64,000 nucleotides of DNA from Golubevia sp. BC0850. Its lineage: Eukaryota > Basidiomycota > Exobasidiomycetes > Golubeviales > Golubeviaceae. Location: positions 1,178,001-1,242,000 of the forward strand of contig JAAVVG010000003.1 in NCBI GenBank assembly GCA_012976225.1, written 5' to 3'. Position 1 is the stretch's first letter. Each line of letters starts with the position of its first letter. Of this stretch, positions 46,608 to 59,480 are shown in pieces. Position numbers and translations under genes: made by a program. A model generated the notes under the pieces. The model was not told where the DNA came from. It saw only the letters and a list, made by a program, of their open reading frames with translations, and did not search any database.

Positions 46608-49265
46608 ATGTCATCCACTTTCATTCCAACAAATCACGATCAAGCAGCTCCAGGAGGAGGACAAGCTCTTCTAACTCCAGTTCCAAAATCAACTTCTTCT
46701 TCACCTTCACGAGTTTGTTACTTTTTCGACTCTGACATTGGCAACTATCATTATGGTCCAGGTCACCCAATGAAACCCACTCGTATCAGAATGGCTCATT
46801 CTTTAGTCATGAATTACGGTTTATATAAGAAAATGGAAATCTTTAGAGCCAAACCTGCTACGAAAAGAGAAATGTCTCAATTCCATACAGACGAATATGT
46901 GGATTTCTTAAATAGAGTCACTCCCGATAATTTCGATGCTTTCGTCAGAGAACAGGCGAAATGTGAGTATTTGAAAACGCAGGATGGAAGGACTCTTCTT
47001 TCTTCTTTCTTTTCCTTCGTGTTACGTCTGCTTCTTCGTAGTTGTCTTTGCTAGTAGATGACTTTTTCTTCTCTTACTCACTACATCTCTTCTCTTCAAA
47101 TCGAAATCTTTTACTGGTCTCTTTGGCGCTGACCTTTCACAACGTCTTTTCTCTACTCTCTCCCTCCTCACTTTGCCCGATTCTACCTCATCCAATCTCC
47201 TCTCTTCCATCAAGTCAACGTCGGAGATGATTGTCCGGTCTTTGATGGTCTATTTGAATACTGCTCTATCTCAGCTGGAGGATCTATGGGTCAGTCCAAC
47301 CCAAAGAAGGCTCGTTTTCTTTCGTTCAACATCCTCACTGACCCGTTCTTCTCCGCTTCCTTCATTACCTTCAGAGGGAGCTGCCAGATTATCTCGTGAT
47401 AAATGTGATATCGCAGTCAATTGGGCTGGAGGTCTACACCACGCTAAGAAGGGTGAAGCCAGTGGTTTCTGTTATATTAATGGTGAGTGGAAGAAGTGCT
47501 TCTTTGAATCGAATCTTCTCCTTTCTCTTTCCTACAAGACATTTCGGGTCCTGGTTTTCTTTCTCATTTCAAAGATCGAAATTGATATACGTTGTCTTTG
47601 ATTTAGGGAAAACACTGACACACTTCTTCTCGCTTCTCGCTCTTCGCCGCTCTATCTCAGATATCGTTCTTGGAATTCTGGAACTTCTACGTTATCACGA
47701 ACGGGTGTTGTATATCGATATTGATGTTCATCATGGAGATGGAGTCGAAGAAGCTTTCTATACGACGGATAGAGTCATGACTTGTTCTTTCCACAAATAT
47801 GGAGAGTTCTTTCCGGGAACTGGAGAACTGAGGGTAAGTTTCTTCAGTCCCTTCCATACACGATCTCTGGAGACTGTATTTTCAAAATCATTCTTCGTAT
47901 TTCGAAGACTTCGGTTCTCGGAAACAAAATCTTGCCTCCCCCCACTCTCCTGACATTCACTCTCTTCTCCCTCACCTTCTTCAGGATATCGGATTTGGAA
48001 AGGGAAAACATTATTCTTGTAATTTCCCTCTTAGAGATGGAATCACCGATGAAAGTTATAAGAGCGTTTTCGAACCTGTAAGTTCAATTTCAGATTCCTG
48101 AAAACCTCGAAAAAACCTGCTTTTAACTCACAATGCTCTGCCTTTCTCGAACTCTTCTCATTTCTGCAGGTAATCAGCAAAATCATGGAATACTACCAGC
48201 CAACAGCCATCGTTCTTCAGTGTGGATCCGATTCGCTTGCGGGAGACAAACTTGGATGTTTCAATCTTTCGATGAGAGGTGAGTTGTCAATCAGTTTGAG
48301 ACCCTTGACACTATCTGAGGGTCCCGACTTCTAGCTCCCTCTCACACACTCCCATTCTCTCTTACTTCTATCAGGTCATGCGAATTGCGTCGAGTTCGTG
48401 AAGTCTTTTGGTAAACCTCTATTGCTACTAGGTGGAGGAGGTTATACGATGAGAAATGTCAGTCGAGCTTGGGCTTACGAAACTGGTCTTGCAGCTGGAG
48501 TGGAACTTAGTTCTCGTGAGTAGAAGATCGTTCTTTCCATTCTCCTTCCCCTTCCTCATTTGCCCGGTTCCTGACTTGTCCCATTCTCCCTTCTTCCCCG
48601 CCAACACCAACTCTCATTCGACAGAGGTGCCGGTCAACGAATACTACGAATACTTCGGACCAGATTATCGTCTAGACGTTCGACCAAACAATATGGAAGA
48701 CCTCAACACACGAGAATATCTCGAAAAGATCAAGATCCAAGTTTTCGAATCTCTACGTAACAGTGGATTTGCTCCTTCAGTTCAAGGACACGAAGAACCA
48801 AGATTGGCTCATGATTTGGCTTTGGAAGATGTAGATGACGATGGAGATGATCCAAACTTCAGAGCCGGAAGAAGTCAAAGAGAAAGAGATGGTAGAATCC
48901 AAAAAGATGGAGAAATAAGTGATAGTGAAGATGAAGGTGAAGGTGGAAGAAGAGATAGAAGAGATCACTCAAATGGAAATGGAAGTCAAGAAAAGAGGAA
49001 ACCTGGGATTATGGATCCTTTGTTGAAGAAAGAGACTAATGGAAGAGTTAGTTTGAGTCCTAGACCTAATGTCAATGGAAATGGAATCGGAGAAACAAAT
49101 TCTACTGCAATCCCTTCAGCTCCAATTCCTGCAGCTGCTGCCCCAGTTGCCGCTCCAGCTACATCAGCAACTCAAACCACAGCTCCAACGACAGTTGAAC
49201 CTCAATCAGCACCTACAGACGCTCAGGGTGATACGGAAATGAATGAAGCACTCTCCGCAAGTTAA
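46608..49265 (+). CDS. RPD3: class I histone deacetylase, RPD3 type
   Basis: Eight exons (46608-46962, 47215-47289, 47375-47482, 47661-47833, 47985-48077, 48170-48278, 48375-48515, 48625-49265) give 564 residues. Core motifs are intact: [56 protein letters not shown] with His165/His166, [17 protein letters not shown] with zinc ligands Asp201 and His203, [35 protein letters not shown] and [17 protein letters not shown] with the active-site Tyr. It ends in the RPD3-type block [20 protein letters not shown]. It removes acetyl groups from histone tails in Sin3-type corepressors. The last 150 residues are acidic, then Ala/Pro/Thr-rich, and look disordered. RPD3 is favoured over HOS2 by overall wording. 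Confidence 0.96.
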
Positions 49266-49746
49266 AGCTCTCTCAGGTCTTCCTTCAATCATTTCAGCCA
49301 TTCAGCCAATACTGCTCTCTCAGATTCTAGCATCTTCCTCCTAATTTATCTCTTTCGCTTTTTCTGTTCTGTTCTGTTCTTTCCTTCTCTGCTTCTCTTC
49401 TCGACCCGCTTTTCTCTTTGGGGTTTCTTTTTCTTTTGTTGTCTCTCGAATCTTGTAAATCTCACATCTCATTTCTGAATCATGTGAAACTTCAAAAAAT
49501 TGCAATGCAGAAATTCTCCAGACCTTTCTTCGATTTTAGAAATGATGGCTAGTATTGTACAAGTACAGTCTGGTTTGCTGAGAAGCAACGATCTTCGAGA
49601 AGAAGAGAAGAGAGCAGGGGGCGAACGAACCTAGAGGGGAGATGAGGGACCAGTAGAGGAGAATGATAGAAGGACAAGGAACTTCTACTGTATCCGAGTA
49701 GAAACTGAAGGTGAAGGATGGACCTTAGTTTTGAAATCGCGGATGT
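49266..49746. other. intergenic region between convergent genes
   Basis: T/C-rich 3' region of the deacetylase gene. No gene seen. Confidence 0.45.
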
Positions 49747-51005
49747 TCATCGTCTCCACATCCAGAGTACGATCTGAGGGAGAGAAGAAGGGGGGAGGGG
49801 GAGAGTCAGAAATTGCGGACAACGCTTCTGTAGAGAAGAAAAGAGTAGTCAGGAGCGGGAAATCAAGAAAACTTACGAAAATGAAAATGACGAACAAGAT
49901 GAAGATCATCATGTTACAGAACCAACCTCCTTGCCTCCTTGCCATGACATTCATCCTTGAGAAAGTGTTTCCTAGGATGGCTGATGTATTCGAGAAGGCT
50001 TCGCTCTGATTGGAGGCGACAGGAGGAGAGAGAACGAGAGGTTAGTGGCGAGTTGGGAAGTTGGACGAAGGAGGAGTGGAAGCCGAATGGGGAGAAAATG
50101 GAGATAGACGAAAAGAAGAGGTTAAGAAGAAGATAAGATCAGATTTTCGGAAATGCAACTTGAGAGTTGGAGAAAAGAGAGGGAAGGAATTTGAAACTCA
50201 CCAAGGTTGACAGTTCCAAGGTTCCGTCTCTGACTTCGCTCCCTATACCCGTTGTGATCTAGATTTAAAGTTGAAGATTCAAATTTTTCAAATTGAAGGA
50301 AGAGGGAGGAAGAAGGGGGAAAGATGGGTAGAGTGAGAACAGATGTGAGCTACCAACTTGCTCTCTCCGCTAGATTCTCTACATCGAGCGCTAAGAGTTG
50401 ATGATCTCTGAAGTGACAAGAATTCTATATACTGCAGGACCTCTTCCTCATAGAGAATAGAGCACCCACCTGCAAGACTGAAAGATGAAGTAGCAAGGCT
50501 TAACCACAGCTTCATCTTGCACTCTTCTGTCCTCCCATCTCAAACCATCAAATTCCTAGTACCTAAATGCTATTTGGAAGACTGACGCACTCCCCCGAGT
50601 CGAAGCGGACCAGGACAACTGCCTAAAGAACCAGGTTCATTCTCGCAACTTCCAGTCACTCACATCTTTCAACATCCTGACTTTAGCGCTCAATCCCTCC
50701 AACTTCAAATCATTCTGTTCCTCCAGATCTTGAGCAGTTCTATTCCCAAACTGATTCCCTCCCATTCCGTTGCCATAAGCATTGCCACCAGCAGCTCCAT
50801 TGGTACCAGCACCATAACTGCTGGCACCCATTCCAGTTCCACCATAAAGACCTTTCTTGCTGTCTGCTCGATCGTATTCGCTCAGGTTGTATGGGTCGTC
50901 AGATATTGAAGGTGAGATTGATCGAGATGAGGTTGGATAGGATGGAGTTGATAGTAGAGAATGTGAATGAGGGTTCCTATCGGAAACTCCAGGTCTTCGA
51001 CTCAT
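49747..51005 (-). CDS. BET1: BET1-type SNARE
   Basis: Exons 50664-51005, 50202-50258, 49877-50005 and 49747-49773 are all phase 0 and give 184 residues. The N-terminus is Ser/Gly-rich (GMGASSYGAGTNGAAGG). The SNARE helix runs DLEEQNDLKLEGLSAKVRML, then KDITTGIGSEVRDGTLELST, SEAFSNTSAILGNTFSRM. The membrane anchor GGWFCNMMIFILFVIFIFIV ends LWMWRR. Bet1 acts in ER-to-Golgi vesicle fusion and within the early Golgi. The final exon is only 27 nt, and reading past its donor would replace the end of the anchor with an unrelated Ser/Pro-rich tail. Confidence 0.92.
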
Positions 51006-52118
51006 GATTGTAGAAGGTGATGAGGTTAAGAGCTTGCAGGATCGTTGATCTAATGATAGATGTTGTTCTTGATAAAGTTCTCAAATGAAAAGGATACCAA
51101 TCGAGTTGTTGGATTTGTGGTGGTGGGGGATTTAAAGAAGAGCCAGGAACTTCGAAGTCTCTGGCGTCTCTGCTTGCGACTTGCCACTGCCTCAACAATC
51201 TTCCCTCTTCGCCAGATTGATTTTCCACGCCTAATGAGCTTGTGAGTCATATGGCATTTAGCTTCCCAGATAGTGAGGACCTCTAGTGCTACTGATCGAA
51301 AGCCTGTCAGCTCGTCCCGTTTGGCTCAACCTACGACCTCTATGATCAGGATCACTCCGTGTTGACATTTCAAGGGTATCGGTATCTTAGTACTGAAAAA
51401 GACTTGAAAGAAGAGCTCGGTCATCAGTCTTATGATACTTCCAACTTTGCCGCAGACGAAACAGATGTCAACAAAGAACGTTCCATCGCCGCGGTAGAAG
51501 GTGCATCTTTCAATTTTAATTTTTTCCTTTGGGAAGAGGCGAAGAAAGGGCTCAAAGAACAGTTCGGACAGAGGGAGAAATGTGAAGTTTGGGAACTAGG
51601 AGACACTCGAGTAAAGTGAGATAGATCGACGCTTCGAATTGGGAGAACATGCATCGCCACGCTCAATTGAATCTCTCCATTTGCACGAGCATTCAGCCAT
51701 GCAGCAGTCGAGGATTTATCAAATGATTTTTCTTTTCTCAAAAATTCTCTACTTTCACTGGGAATGGCGTTTTAAGCTGAGCTAGTGTTTGGCCAAGACG
51801 TTATAGGTTCTGCATTCCTTCTTCTGTCCCCCTCTCTTGCGACCACTTGATAGTCGAGGAGTGAAGCATCGAACTCTTTTATTACTACACACACGGAGCT
51901 TTCAACGGGGAACGATTCGATAGTACTTTCAGAGCAAAGGAGGGCAGATTAAGGGATGGGTCCGTGGGTTGAAACAGCCGAGGCGCACCGCAGGGATCAA
52001 ATTTCTTCACCCTTCACTTCTTTTCTGCTTTTTCCCAACCATCTCACTCTTCTGTTGGGTTCGATTCACTTCATCTTCCTCTCTTCTTCTATCTTTCATC
52101 TTATCATTCAATCCAACC
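51006..52118. other. intergenic region with an orphan open frame
   Basis: From 51306 to 51619 (+) one frame stays open for about 100 codons with protein-like wording (GSTYDLYDQDHSVLTFQGYR, SYDTSNFAADETDVNKER), but there is no ATG at its start and I recognise no family. It may be a fragment of a lost gene. The rest holds the promoters of BET1 and the F-box gene. Confidence 0.35.
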
Positions 52119-54535
52119 ATGGATCCAATCAAGTCGCTGCCTTCAGAGCTCATCACGGAAGCCTTTTCCCTTCTCTCCGATCCTCAATTCGCTATCGCTT
52201 CAAGCGCATCTTCTGGCTGGAGATCAAGACTTTTCAATGATTCATCCATTCATAGAGTTTTAGATCTGACAGATTTAGGCAAACCATTAGAACCTCAAGA
52301 GCTGATCAAAGTGGGTCATCGTCTAGCCTTCCTTTCAACTCATCCGAGAAACGAAATCCTTCTAGATTTAACTTTCCTCTGGAAGACGCATGTGGAAGCA
52401 AGGAAGTGAGGACCCTCAATCTGCTACCAATGGACAAATATTTTAGGTTACGGATTGCCAGATTATGTCTCATTTCTCACAAGCATCGCTTTGGGGACTA
52501 ATGGAAATCTTTCGAGACTGTCCGTCAGCGCCATCACTTCCAGCTTAGACTCTCCCCAGTCCCGATTCCTCCTGGTGGATTTTAGTGCCGCAGTTATTCA
52601 AGGTGGACTGCAGCTGAATACAAGCATAGAGTATCTGGGAGAATTAAAGTTCAGAATCGAGTTTCCAATCGCCCTGGATTCAGTAGGCTCAACAGGAAAA
52701 GGTTCGAAGAGATTTGCAATCCTCAGAAAACTAGGGGGAGTCTGTGGTTTTATCAAAGATTAAGCTTCTTCAAATAGTCTTCAGGTTTACCGGAAACGGC
52801 TTGAGGCAGCTCTTTCTCGACTCTCGTTCATTCATAGACACAAGATCGCCAACAGAGCTGCTTCAAACGCAATTTGAAGGCTTCAAGCAGCTTCTGCAAG
52901 AGGTCTCTGAGTCCAGCCCTGTTCTGGAGCAGCTCGCCTTTGTGGTGCATCTGGATAGGATTCCTTCCGCAGTTCTCGAGTTGGTCACATCATGTCCAAG
53001 ACTTTGCTCCCTCGAGCTTTTCTTCTGCTCTGGTTCAGAACAGGCGAAGTTTCCAGATCGCATACAAGCTTCCCACCTTAAGAGATTGAAGATTGCCTCG
53101 GCTATTATTTCTTTCATAGATTTGGATTCTTCTGCCTTTCTGAGATGGGCGGGGACGGGACTGGAACAACTAGAGCTTGTCTATGAAGGCCAGACGTCTG
53201 ACTTACCCACCATATTCATGAACACTTGATTATCTTTACTGAAAGTCAATTCATCCTTAAAAGTACTCAACTGACATCGCAACTGTGAATGATAGTGACC
53301 CGTCTCCTTCTGCTGCTAAACTTTCTTTCACCAAACCTTCATTTTCTTGCTCTCAATTCGAGTGATCTCATGGAATGCAAAATATTTCTCAACTCTTTCA
53401 TTCCAAATCTCAAGCACTTAAGAATCAGAGCAGTACCTTTCAGACCAGAGGAACAAGAAAAAGTTAAGAAAAAAAGGAGAACCGGGTTCAAAGACATTCT
53501 TGGTCTCTTGGAATGCAGTAGAACCTCTGTGGAAACTTTAGACGTGATCCCGGAGAATGAAGAGGTGCTTTTAGAGGATGAAGAAGACTTTGGAGACCAG
53601 AGATACCTATGCTTCTCCACTTTAAAGGAGCTTTCTCTCAAAGGAACTTCCACTACTTTCACCAGATTAATCAGTCACTTCGACGTACCCATCTTAAAGG
53701 CATTTAACCTTCTCTCTAACTCATCCAATCTAGTCAAGACTTCAGCTCTGCTGTACTCTTCCAGTCATTTACAATCTGTCACTCTGGATGCTTCTTACGA
53801 AAGTTTTATTGGCCCACTGGAGCCTCTAAAGAGCTCAGAATCCCTCTGCTTTCCTTGCTTGAGAATACTACGTCTATTGGGAAGTGGTCTGCATGCTCTA
53901 CCCATTTTTACCTACTTGACTAAGCAAAATTTGGAGATCTTTCTCGCAGCATCAAAGGAAGGATGGCAAGAATGGGAAGCAGAGGTCTCAGTCGCAGTCA
54001 TTCAAATCCTCAAGTCGAACTGCAATTCCTTGAGAGTCAGTAATTTAAGGCTGGATGGAAGGATCAGAACGTCTCATTGGAGGACGAATCAATCTCAATG
54101 CTAGCTCTGTCGTCTCTTCTCATCTCAAATTCCTCTGCTTTGTCGCAACACCTCCTCAAAAACATTAGAATGGAGCTTTCAATGCTCAAAATTAGAGTCG
54201 AGGAGAAGTGCTCCATTGATTTAGCCCAACTCTCAAATTTTCTCAAGTCTCAATCAGAAACGCTTCGGGCGCTCAAGCTTGAAGGGATCGAGTATCAGGA
54301 GGAAGAGGTAAACTCGAGTAGCGAGAAAGAAGAGCAGTGGACGTTCTCAAAGTTGGTCGATATGGAACTCAACTCCGGGTCTCTCTCTCGCTTTCTTTGT
54401 CGCTTAGATTACCCAGAACTTATCAATCTTCGCCTTCAGCATCAAGAGGAGAGCGAGCTTACGAGACAAATGTGGAATCAGAACGCCCCGAAGTTGGTTT
54501 GGAAAGGGGGTGAAGGGGGTTTAAGGGGTCAATAG
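52119..54535 (+). pseudogene. F-box/LRR-like gene with broken frames
   Basis: It starts MDPIKSLPSELITEAFSLL, an F-box-like helix, with a conserved Trp further on (SSGWRSRLFND). LRR-like units follow: NGNLSRLSVSAITSS, PVLEQLAFVVHL, CPRLCSLELFFCSG, FIPNLKHLRIRAVPF, FSTLKELSLKGTSTT, FPCLRILRLLGSG, TLRALKLEGIEYQ and YPELINLRL. The coding sense moves between frames at about 52406-52450, 52740-52790, 53230-53290 and 54060. At the first place a GTGAGG...TTTTAG intron of 41 nt exists but joins out of phase. The others have no clear introns. So either a pseudogene with several shifts or a gene with unusual splicing. F-box/LRR proteins recruit targets to SCF ligases. Confidence 0.55.
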
Positions 54536-56575
54536 ATAGACTTTGGTTGTTTGGAAGGGGTGGGTTTGGGTTGAAGGTAGAATCGAAGGTCGAAGAATAG
54601 CGCTTGTTAGAGACTGACCATCAAGACTTTAAGCAGAGGGGGCGGAAGCATTATCGTGAATAATGTATTTCAAAGAAGCTTAATTTTCTCTCCTCATGAG
54701 ACGGCGTGTGTTGAGAGCTGAAGATTCCGTTCGAGCCAGCATCGACAAAGTGAGACAGGAGTATCTACTCGTGTACACTGGCCATGGCCGCCTCAAGAGG
54801 ATTGAGAAATCGAAAGTATCTCTAGAATTCAGGAACTTGTAAAATCAGGGGAGGGAAGGGAAAGAAGGGGGGACTTGAACCGGAGAGACAGGAAGAGAAA
54901 AGTGTATCGCTGAAGCAAAAGAGGGGTAAAGGCGAGTGCTGGGTGGATCGAAGGAACCGAAGGCATGGATCGTATGGATGCCTGAGTCGATTATCTGAGC
55001 TTGATAGGAAGTGAAAGCTAAAGAGGAGAGAAGGGAAAAGAAAAAACCAAGCGCGCGGAATTTGGGAAGGCACTGAAGAACTCGATCTTTCAGTCGTATC
55101 TCTTATGATTCAGACTTTCCAAGGCATCCTAAGCATCTTGTAGTTTGAGAGCGTGTTGCTATTCGGATGTGATACTGTTTGCAGCAGGTTCTTTGTCTGC
55201 TTGCGAGTCACGTTGGCCCTCTTGTTCATCTTGATGTGTCGATAGATCCCTTACGAGAGTTCTGGAAATCTCATTTTTCGTTCTGCAAGTAGAAGAGAAG
55301 AAAGATAAAAAAGTGAGAGAAGAATTAAGAATCTTTCGTCCTCTTCTCTCTCTTTGTGTCACATGTCACCTCCTGCGACTTTTTCAATTCGTTGAGCCTC
55401 TCTAGATAAGCTATCACTATATCACTATACTGATTTGTTTTCGATTGATTTCCAAGTCTGTGCCGCTGTCCCACAGCAGCGTCCTCGTCCTCGCCAATTT
55501 GCCAGCCAACTCTTTCCCTTCGTAGCAAGCTTGTAAGATCAGAGCACGGATTCTTAGAGAGAAAGATCGAGAAACGAGTATCAGAAGCAGAGAACGAGAT
55601 CACTAGAGAACAGAGAAAGAGAAGGTGGTAGGAGAGATGAGAAAAAAGGGGTAGAGTCGGAAGACAACGTTAACGTTGAATTCTAAGGAGCCGGAAAGAA
55701 CTAGAGCAGCGAGTCAAGGGGAAGAAACAAATTTGTACAAAGAAGAAGAAAAGAGAGTGGGCGTTGATGTGTGTACGAGATGGGGTTGGGGAGTGAAGAA
55801 GGGGGATGAAAAACGAGGACTTGATGAAAACAGAGGGTTAAGAACTCGAACGATTATGGAGAAGAATAAACCAAAGGAGGATTAAAAAGAGAGCTTTGAG
55901 GATAGTCATTGAAAAGGTAAAGACATGCAAAAATGAGGAACAAGTTCAACTCGAAAATTTGCGTAAACCTTTGCTGAATCGATAACGATGAATAATGACT
56001 CGAATAAATCCTAAGCTGTTGACTACTTTGTAAGCGATGGTTTGAATTATAATTTGAACCTCTTGATGAAGTAGAAGTCAAACCAAATCTCTTCTTGAAG
56101 TTGTTAAGGTAAAGGAAAAAAAAAGAGAAGTAAAGATAAATCTCTTCATATTTCAACCTTAAGACATTCCAATTCCTCTCACTCTTCTCATGTCTCTAGC
56201 CAATGAAGAAAGAGGATGAAAAGAGATGACAGACGAGATATTGAGAATGTCGTCACGGCCGTTTACTTAGCATAACCTATCAAGGCTCAACGCTTTTGAA
56301 GACGGAGACTAACAAGAAGGCAGTACTAAGAAGCTGAAACCGGGCGTAAGCTGATAATCAGGGTTTGGGGTTTGGGGGTTGTCGCGGAGGGCTCTGTGGT
56401 GGGAGCGAGTCCGGGCTAAGGTTTGCGGGGTGGTTAAACCGTTCGAAGATGCTCGACTGAGAGGGAAAGGAGACGGTGATATTGACGGTAGATTAGTTAA
56501 AAGTAAAGACAAGGGGTTGAAAAAAGAGGAGATACTCACATTAAAAGTTAGAAGTTTTGAAAGTGAACCTTGTTC
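54536..56575. other. long stretch without a confident gene
   Basis: On the minus strand a frame at 55603-55325 reads RRERVGWQIGEDEDAAVGQR and NQYSDIVIAYLERLNELKKS, with a second open stretch at 55290-55159 (EISRTLVRDLSTHQDEQEG). They look like exons of a small unknown gene, but I could not find a start or a splice in phase. A frame at 55854-56156 is Ser/Tyr-rich and unrecognised. No other feature seen. Confidence 0.35.
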
Positions 56576-57951
56576 TTAGACACAAGGTTTCTCATCTAAA
56601 TCTTCTTGATTTAAATCTGCATGAACGGTTTTGAAATGACGCTTCAAATCTGATTTTCTACTGAAACCTCTTTGACAAGAATCGACTTTACAAACGAAAG
56701 GTTTAGAACGTTCTTCGACTGAAACGTGAGTTTCTAAATGTGTCTTTAGGTTGAAAGCTCTAGAGAAAGATTTAGAGCAATGAGGGCATTTAGATAACGT
56801 GCCACTTTCAGTTGAAGGTTTTCTACCACGTTTCTTAACAATTGAAGGAGTAGTCGAATTGATAGAGGAACGAGATTTAGTAGAAAATTGATCTTGACGT
56901 TCATTTGGAATTGAAAGGTAATTAGGTGGTGGAGTTGATGAAACATTAGATGGTGAATAGTTTGAACGTTCATTAGATTGGTTCATGTTGTCGTAAAAGT
57001 TAGGACCAACATTCCAATTTGGACCAGAAGTAGATTCACCGTAAATTCCCATGTTCTCAACATTTCCCATCATCTGACCACGAGATTCCTTTCCTAATAC
57101 TTCTCTTAGAGTCTCATCAGAGACTTTGATTCCAGCACCAACTAAAGCGTTAATCAAACTTGAAACGCTCTGCCCTTGACGGGTACGAGCGAACTCACGA
57201 ATGAAGACGGTAGCTAACCCATCTAATGCGCCATCTTGAACTTGAGAAGGTGGTTGTTGTGAGATTGAAGAACGTTGGGAGATAGGAGTAGAAGAGCTGA
57301 AAGTAGGAGGATTCTCTAGGAAGGATTGAATGCTCATTCCGATGTCTAACTCTTGCTCTGGTTGAGGAGCATGAGGAACAAAGGAAGCGACCTGATCTTG
57401 GTTTGAAAGACGGCGCGCATCATCGTAAGGTTGGAAAGACGTTGAAGAAGTTCCATTCCCGACAGAATTGAAGAGTGGAGACCAATCTTGAGATTGAGTG
57501 GGGAAGAGTGGTTGATCCAATCCTGCACCTGATGGTCCTGCTCCTCCCTCTGTTTCGCATGCGAAATCGAACATTTCATCCTCTGACACTGAAAGTAGTT
57601 CTGGAGAATAGAAGTCACGAGTTGATGCTGGCGAGCCTGAGTAGATTGACTCTTGATTTGAGATTGGAGGAGATGGAGAGGAGAGCAGAGAGGAAGAGGT
57701 AGCAGTGGGTAGACCTTGCTGAAGAAAGTAGTTCAACTTGTCAATGGATAAGACATCGTTGTCTGGCTTCTCCATAGATGCGAAGTGAGACTGAATAGAA
57801 TAGAAAGGAAAAGAAAAGAAGTGAGAAAAGAGAGGGGAGAAAGTGAGTATAGGGGTAGCATGATAAAACGGACAGGGAAGGGTGGGAGCTCCAAGTAAAG
57901 ATTGATACTCACGAATTGGGAAGACTGAGTAGGTTGATAAAAGTCCATCAT
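56576..57951 (-). CDS. C2H2 zinc-finger transcription factor
   Basis: Exons 57913-57951 and 56576-57790 give 417 residues starting MMDFYQPTQSSQF. Two C2H2 fingers lie near the C-terminus: CPHCSKSFSRAFNLKTHLE with HLETH, and CKVDSCQRGFSRKSDLKRHF with KTVH. This tandem, with a CX4C second finger, is common in fungal stress and nutrient regulators. An AT-hook-like KKRGRKP stands just before the fingers. The N-terminal half is Ser/Pro/Gln-rich with acidic patches (SVSEDEMFDFACETEG), a likely activation region. A more ordered segment at about residues 205-250 (ATVFIREFARTRQGQSVSSL) may be a dimer or cofactor site. The target genes are unknown. Confidence 0.85.
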
Positions 57952-58608
57952 AGTTTGAAGAGCTTACTGAAGATTAGATTTTGAGAGTTTTCAGAACGAG
58001 AAAGAAGGATTGCACTGAAAGATGGTGGTTGTATGAGAACACAGCTTTCAACTTTTCCTCTGGAGCGAGGTGATAGACTGCGCAGTTGCACGTGGAACGT
58101 GGAACCTCTCCCCTTCTTCAAGTTCTAAGAGGAGTGGTGTTAGTATTAGTATTAGAAAAGAAAGAAGTTCAAGGTGGAAAACGGAAAGAAAGCAGGATGG
58201 AAAACACAGGGAAAGAGCTAGGAGAGGATCTACATGGACAAGAGCATCGAGGAGCGAGAGATGGCGGCTTTAGAAAGGTGAGCCCTGGAAGGCCCAATTT
58301 TTCCCTGGTAGATTTATTTCATCAATCAATGGCCTGGGGAGTTAAGCCCGATGAGAGCTGGGGTGTCTCAAAAGAGTTAAGATAGAGAAGTCGACGAGCA
58401 AGCCGTTTTCAAGAAGCTGCGAGGACAGCTAGCAACAATGTGAAGCAGGGAATCCACTTTGAATGCGAAGAGTTGATGCATTTGAAAAACAGCCAGATCA
58501 AAAGGTACAATCAGCTAAAGTTCAACCTTGCCCGCCATGATCCTCCTTTTCCCCCTTCATCCCTGATTTTTTGTCCCTCCCCTTCGACCCTTCGACATTT
58601 CCTCTTTC
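57952..58608. other. intergenic region
   Basis: Promoter side of the C2H2 gene; no gene supported. Confidence 0.4.
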
Positions 58609-59480
58609 TTAGACAACACTCTGAGCTTTTCTTCTTCTACCTCGAGTCAACCTTTTCAATTCTTTCATCCCCTTCGCCTGGGCTCTTCCAGCAGCTTCTC
58701 TCATCGATTCTGATTTTGAAGCTAAAATTTCCTCCTCTTTCAATCTGGATTCTTCGATATGACCTTCTTCCATGAACAGCGTAAGACTTGAACACCAGTG
58801 AAAGTCTTCTACCTCTTGATCCATCGTTGAGACGCGTCCTTCATGAGCTAGACGTCTGCTAAGAAGAACTTCTGCTAGAAGTTCATGGTCATCCACCTCG
58901 GCTTCGATGATTAGTTGAGAGAGATTCCGACACTTGGCGCCTTTATTTAAATCAGCTTTGAGGTAATTTAGTAGAGAATCTAATAACAGGCAGTCACTGA
59001 CAAAGTCTTGAACAAGACTTAACTCTCTTACGACGGACTGGTGATGCTGAACTGATTGGACCAAAAGTTGCTCTTCATCTTCTCTCACTACTCCATCTCC
59101 CTCCCAGAGCTCGTGCTTTAACACGGTCCTGGTATGCTGTTGAAAGGTAGATTGGAGAGGTTGTGTAGCTCGAGGAGAGGTCCTGGACGCCCATGGAACT
59201 CTCTGAGATCAGGGATCTGTAGATCGTCGAAAGTTCCCTTATCTGCGCAAGTTTGACGCAGGAAAATTTTAAGCTTGGTAGTAGAATCCTAGAATTTCCA
59301 TCTCTTTTGACGTCTCGTCCTGTATCGCAACTGATTTTGAGCTCCTCCAATGTCGCACCTCGAGGCTTCCACATAATCTCAAGAAGCTGTGACGAGTCAC
59401 CAAAAGAACGAAAGACATCAGGATTATCCAACAATTTCGGATGAGAAATAACTTCCAGATCTCATCTAGGTTTCAGTACT
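58609..59480 (-). pseudogene. LRR-like gene relic
   Basis: Two overlapping frames carry the sense: 59480-59075 (HPKLLDNPDVFRSFGDSSQL, GATLEELKISCDTG, LLPSLKFSCVKLAQIREL) and 59124-58609 (QSVVRELSLVQDFVSD, CRNLSQLIIEAEVDDHELL, ending in a basic RGRRRK). The wording of the first part resembles the copy at 39.2 kb (CPNLEVLEVGQPVFDRPDWV). No F-box, start codon or intron joining the frames was found, so it looks like a decayed member of the same family. Confidence 0.4.

Noticed and set aside
48777-48968. Minus-strand Ile/Ser/Phe-rich frame inside the deacetylase tail
   Set aside because: Antisense shadow of the acidic C-terminal coding exon.
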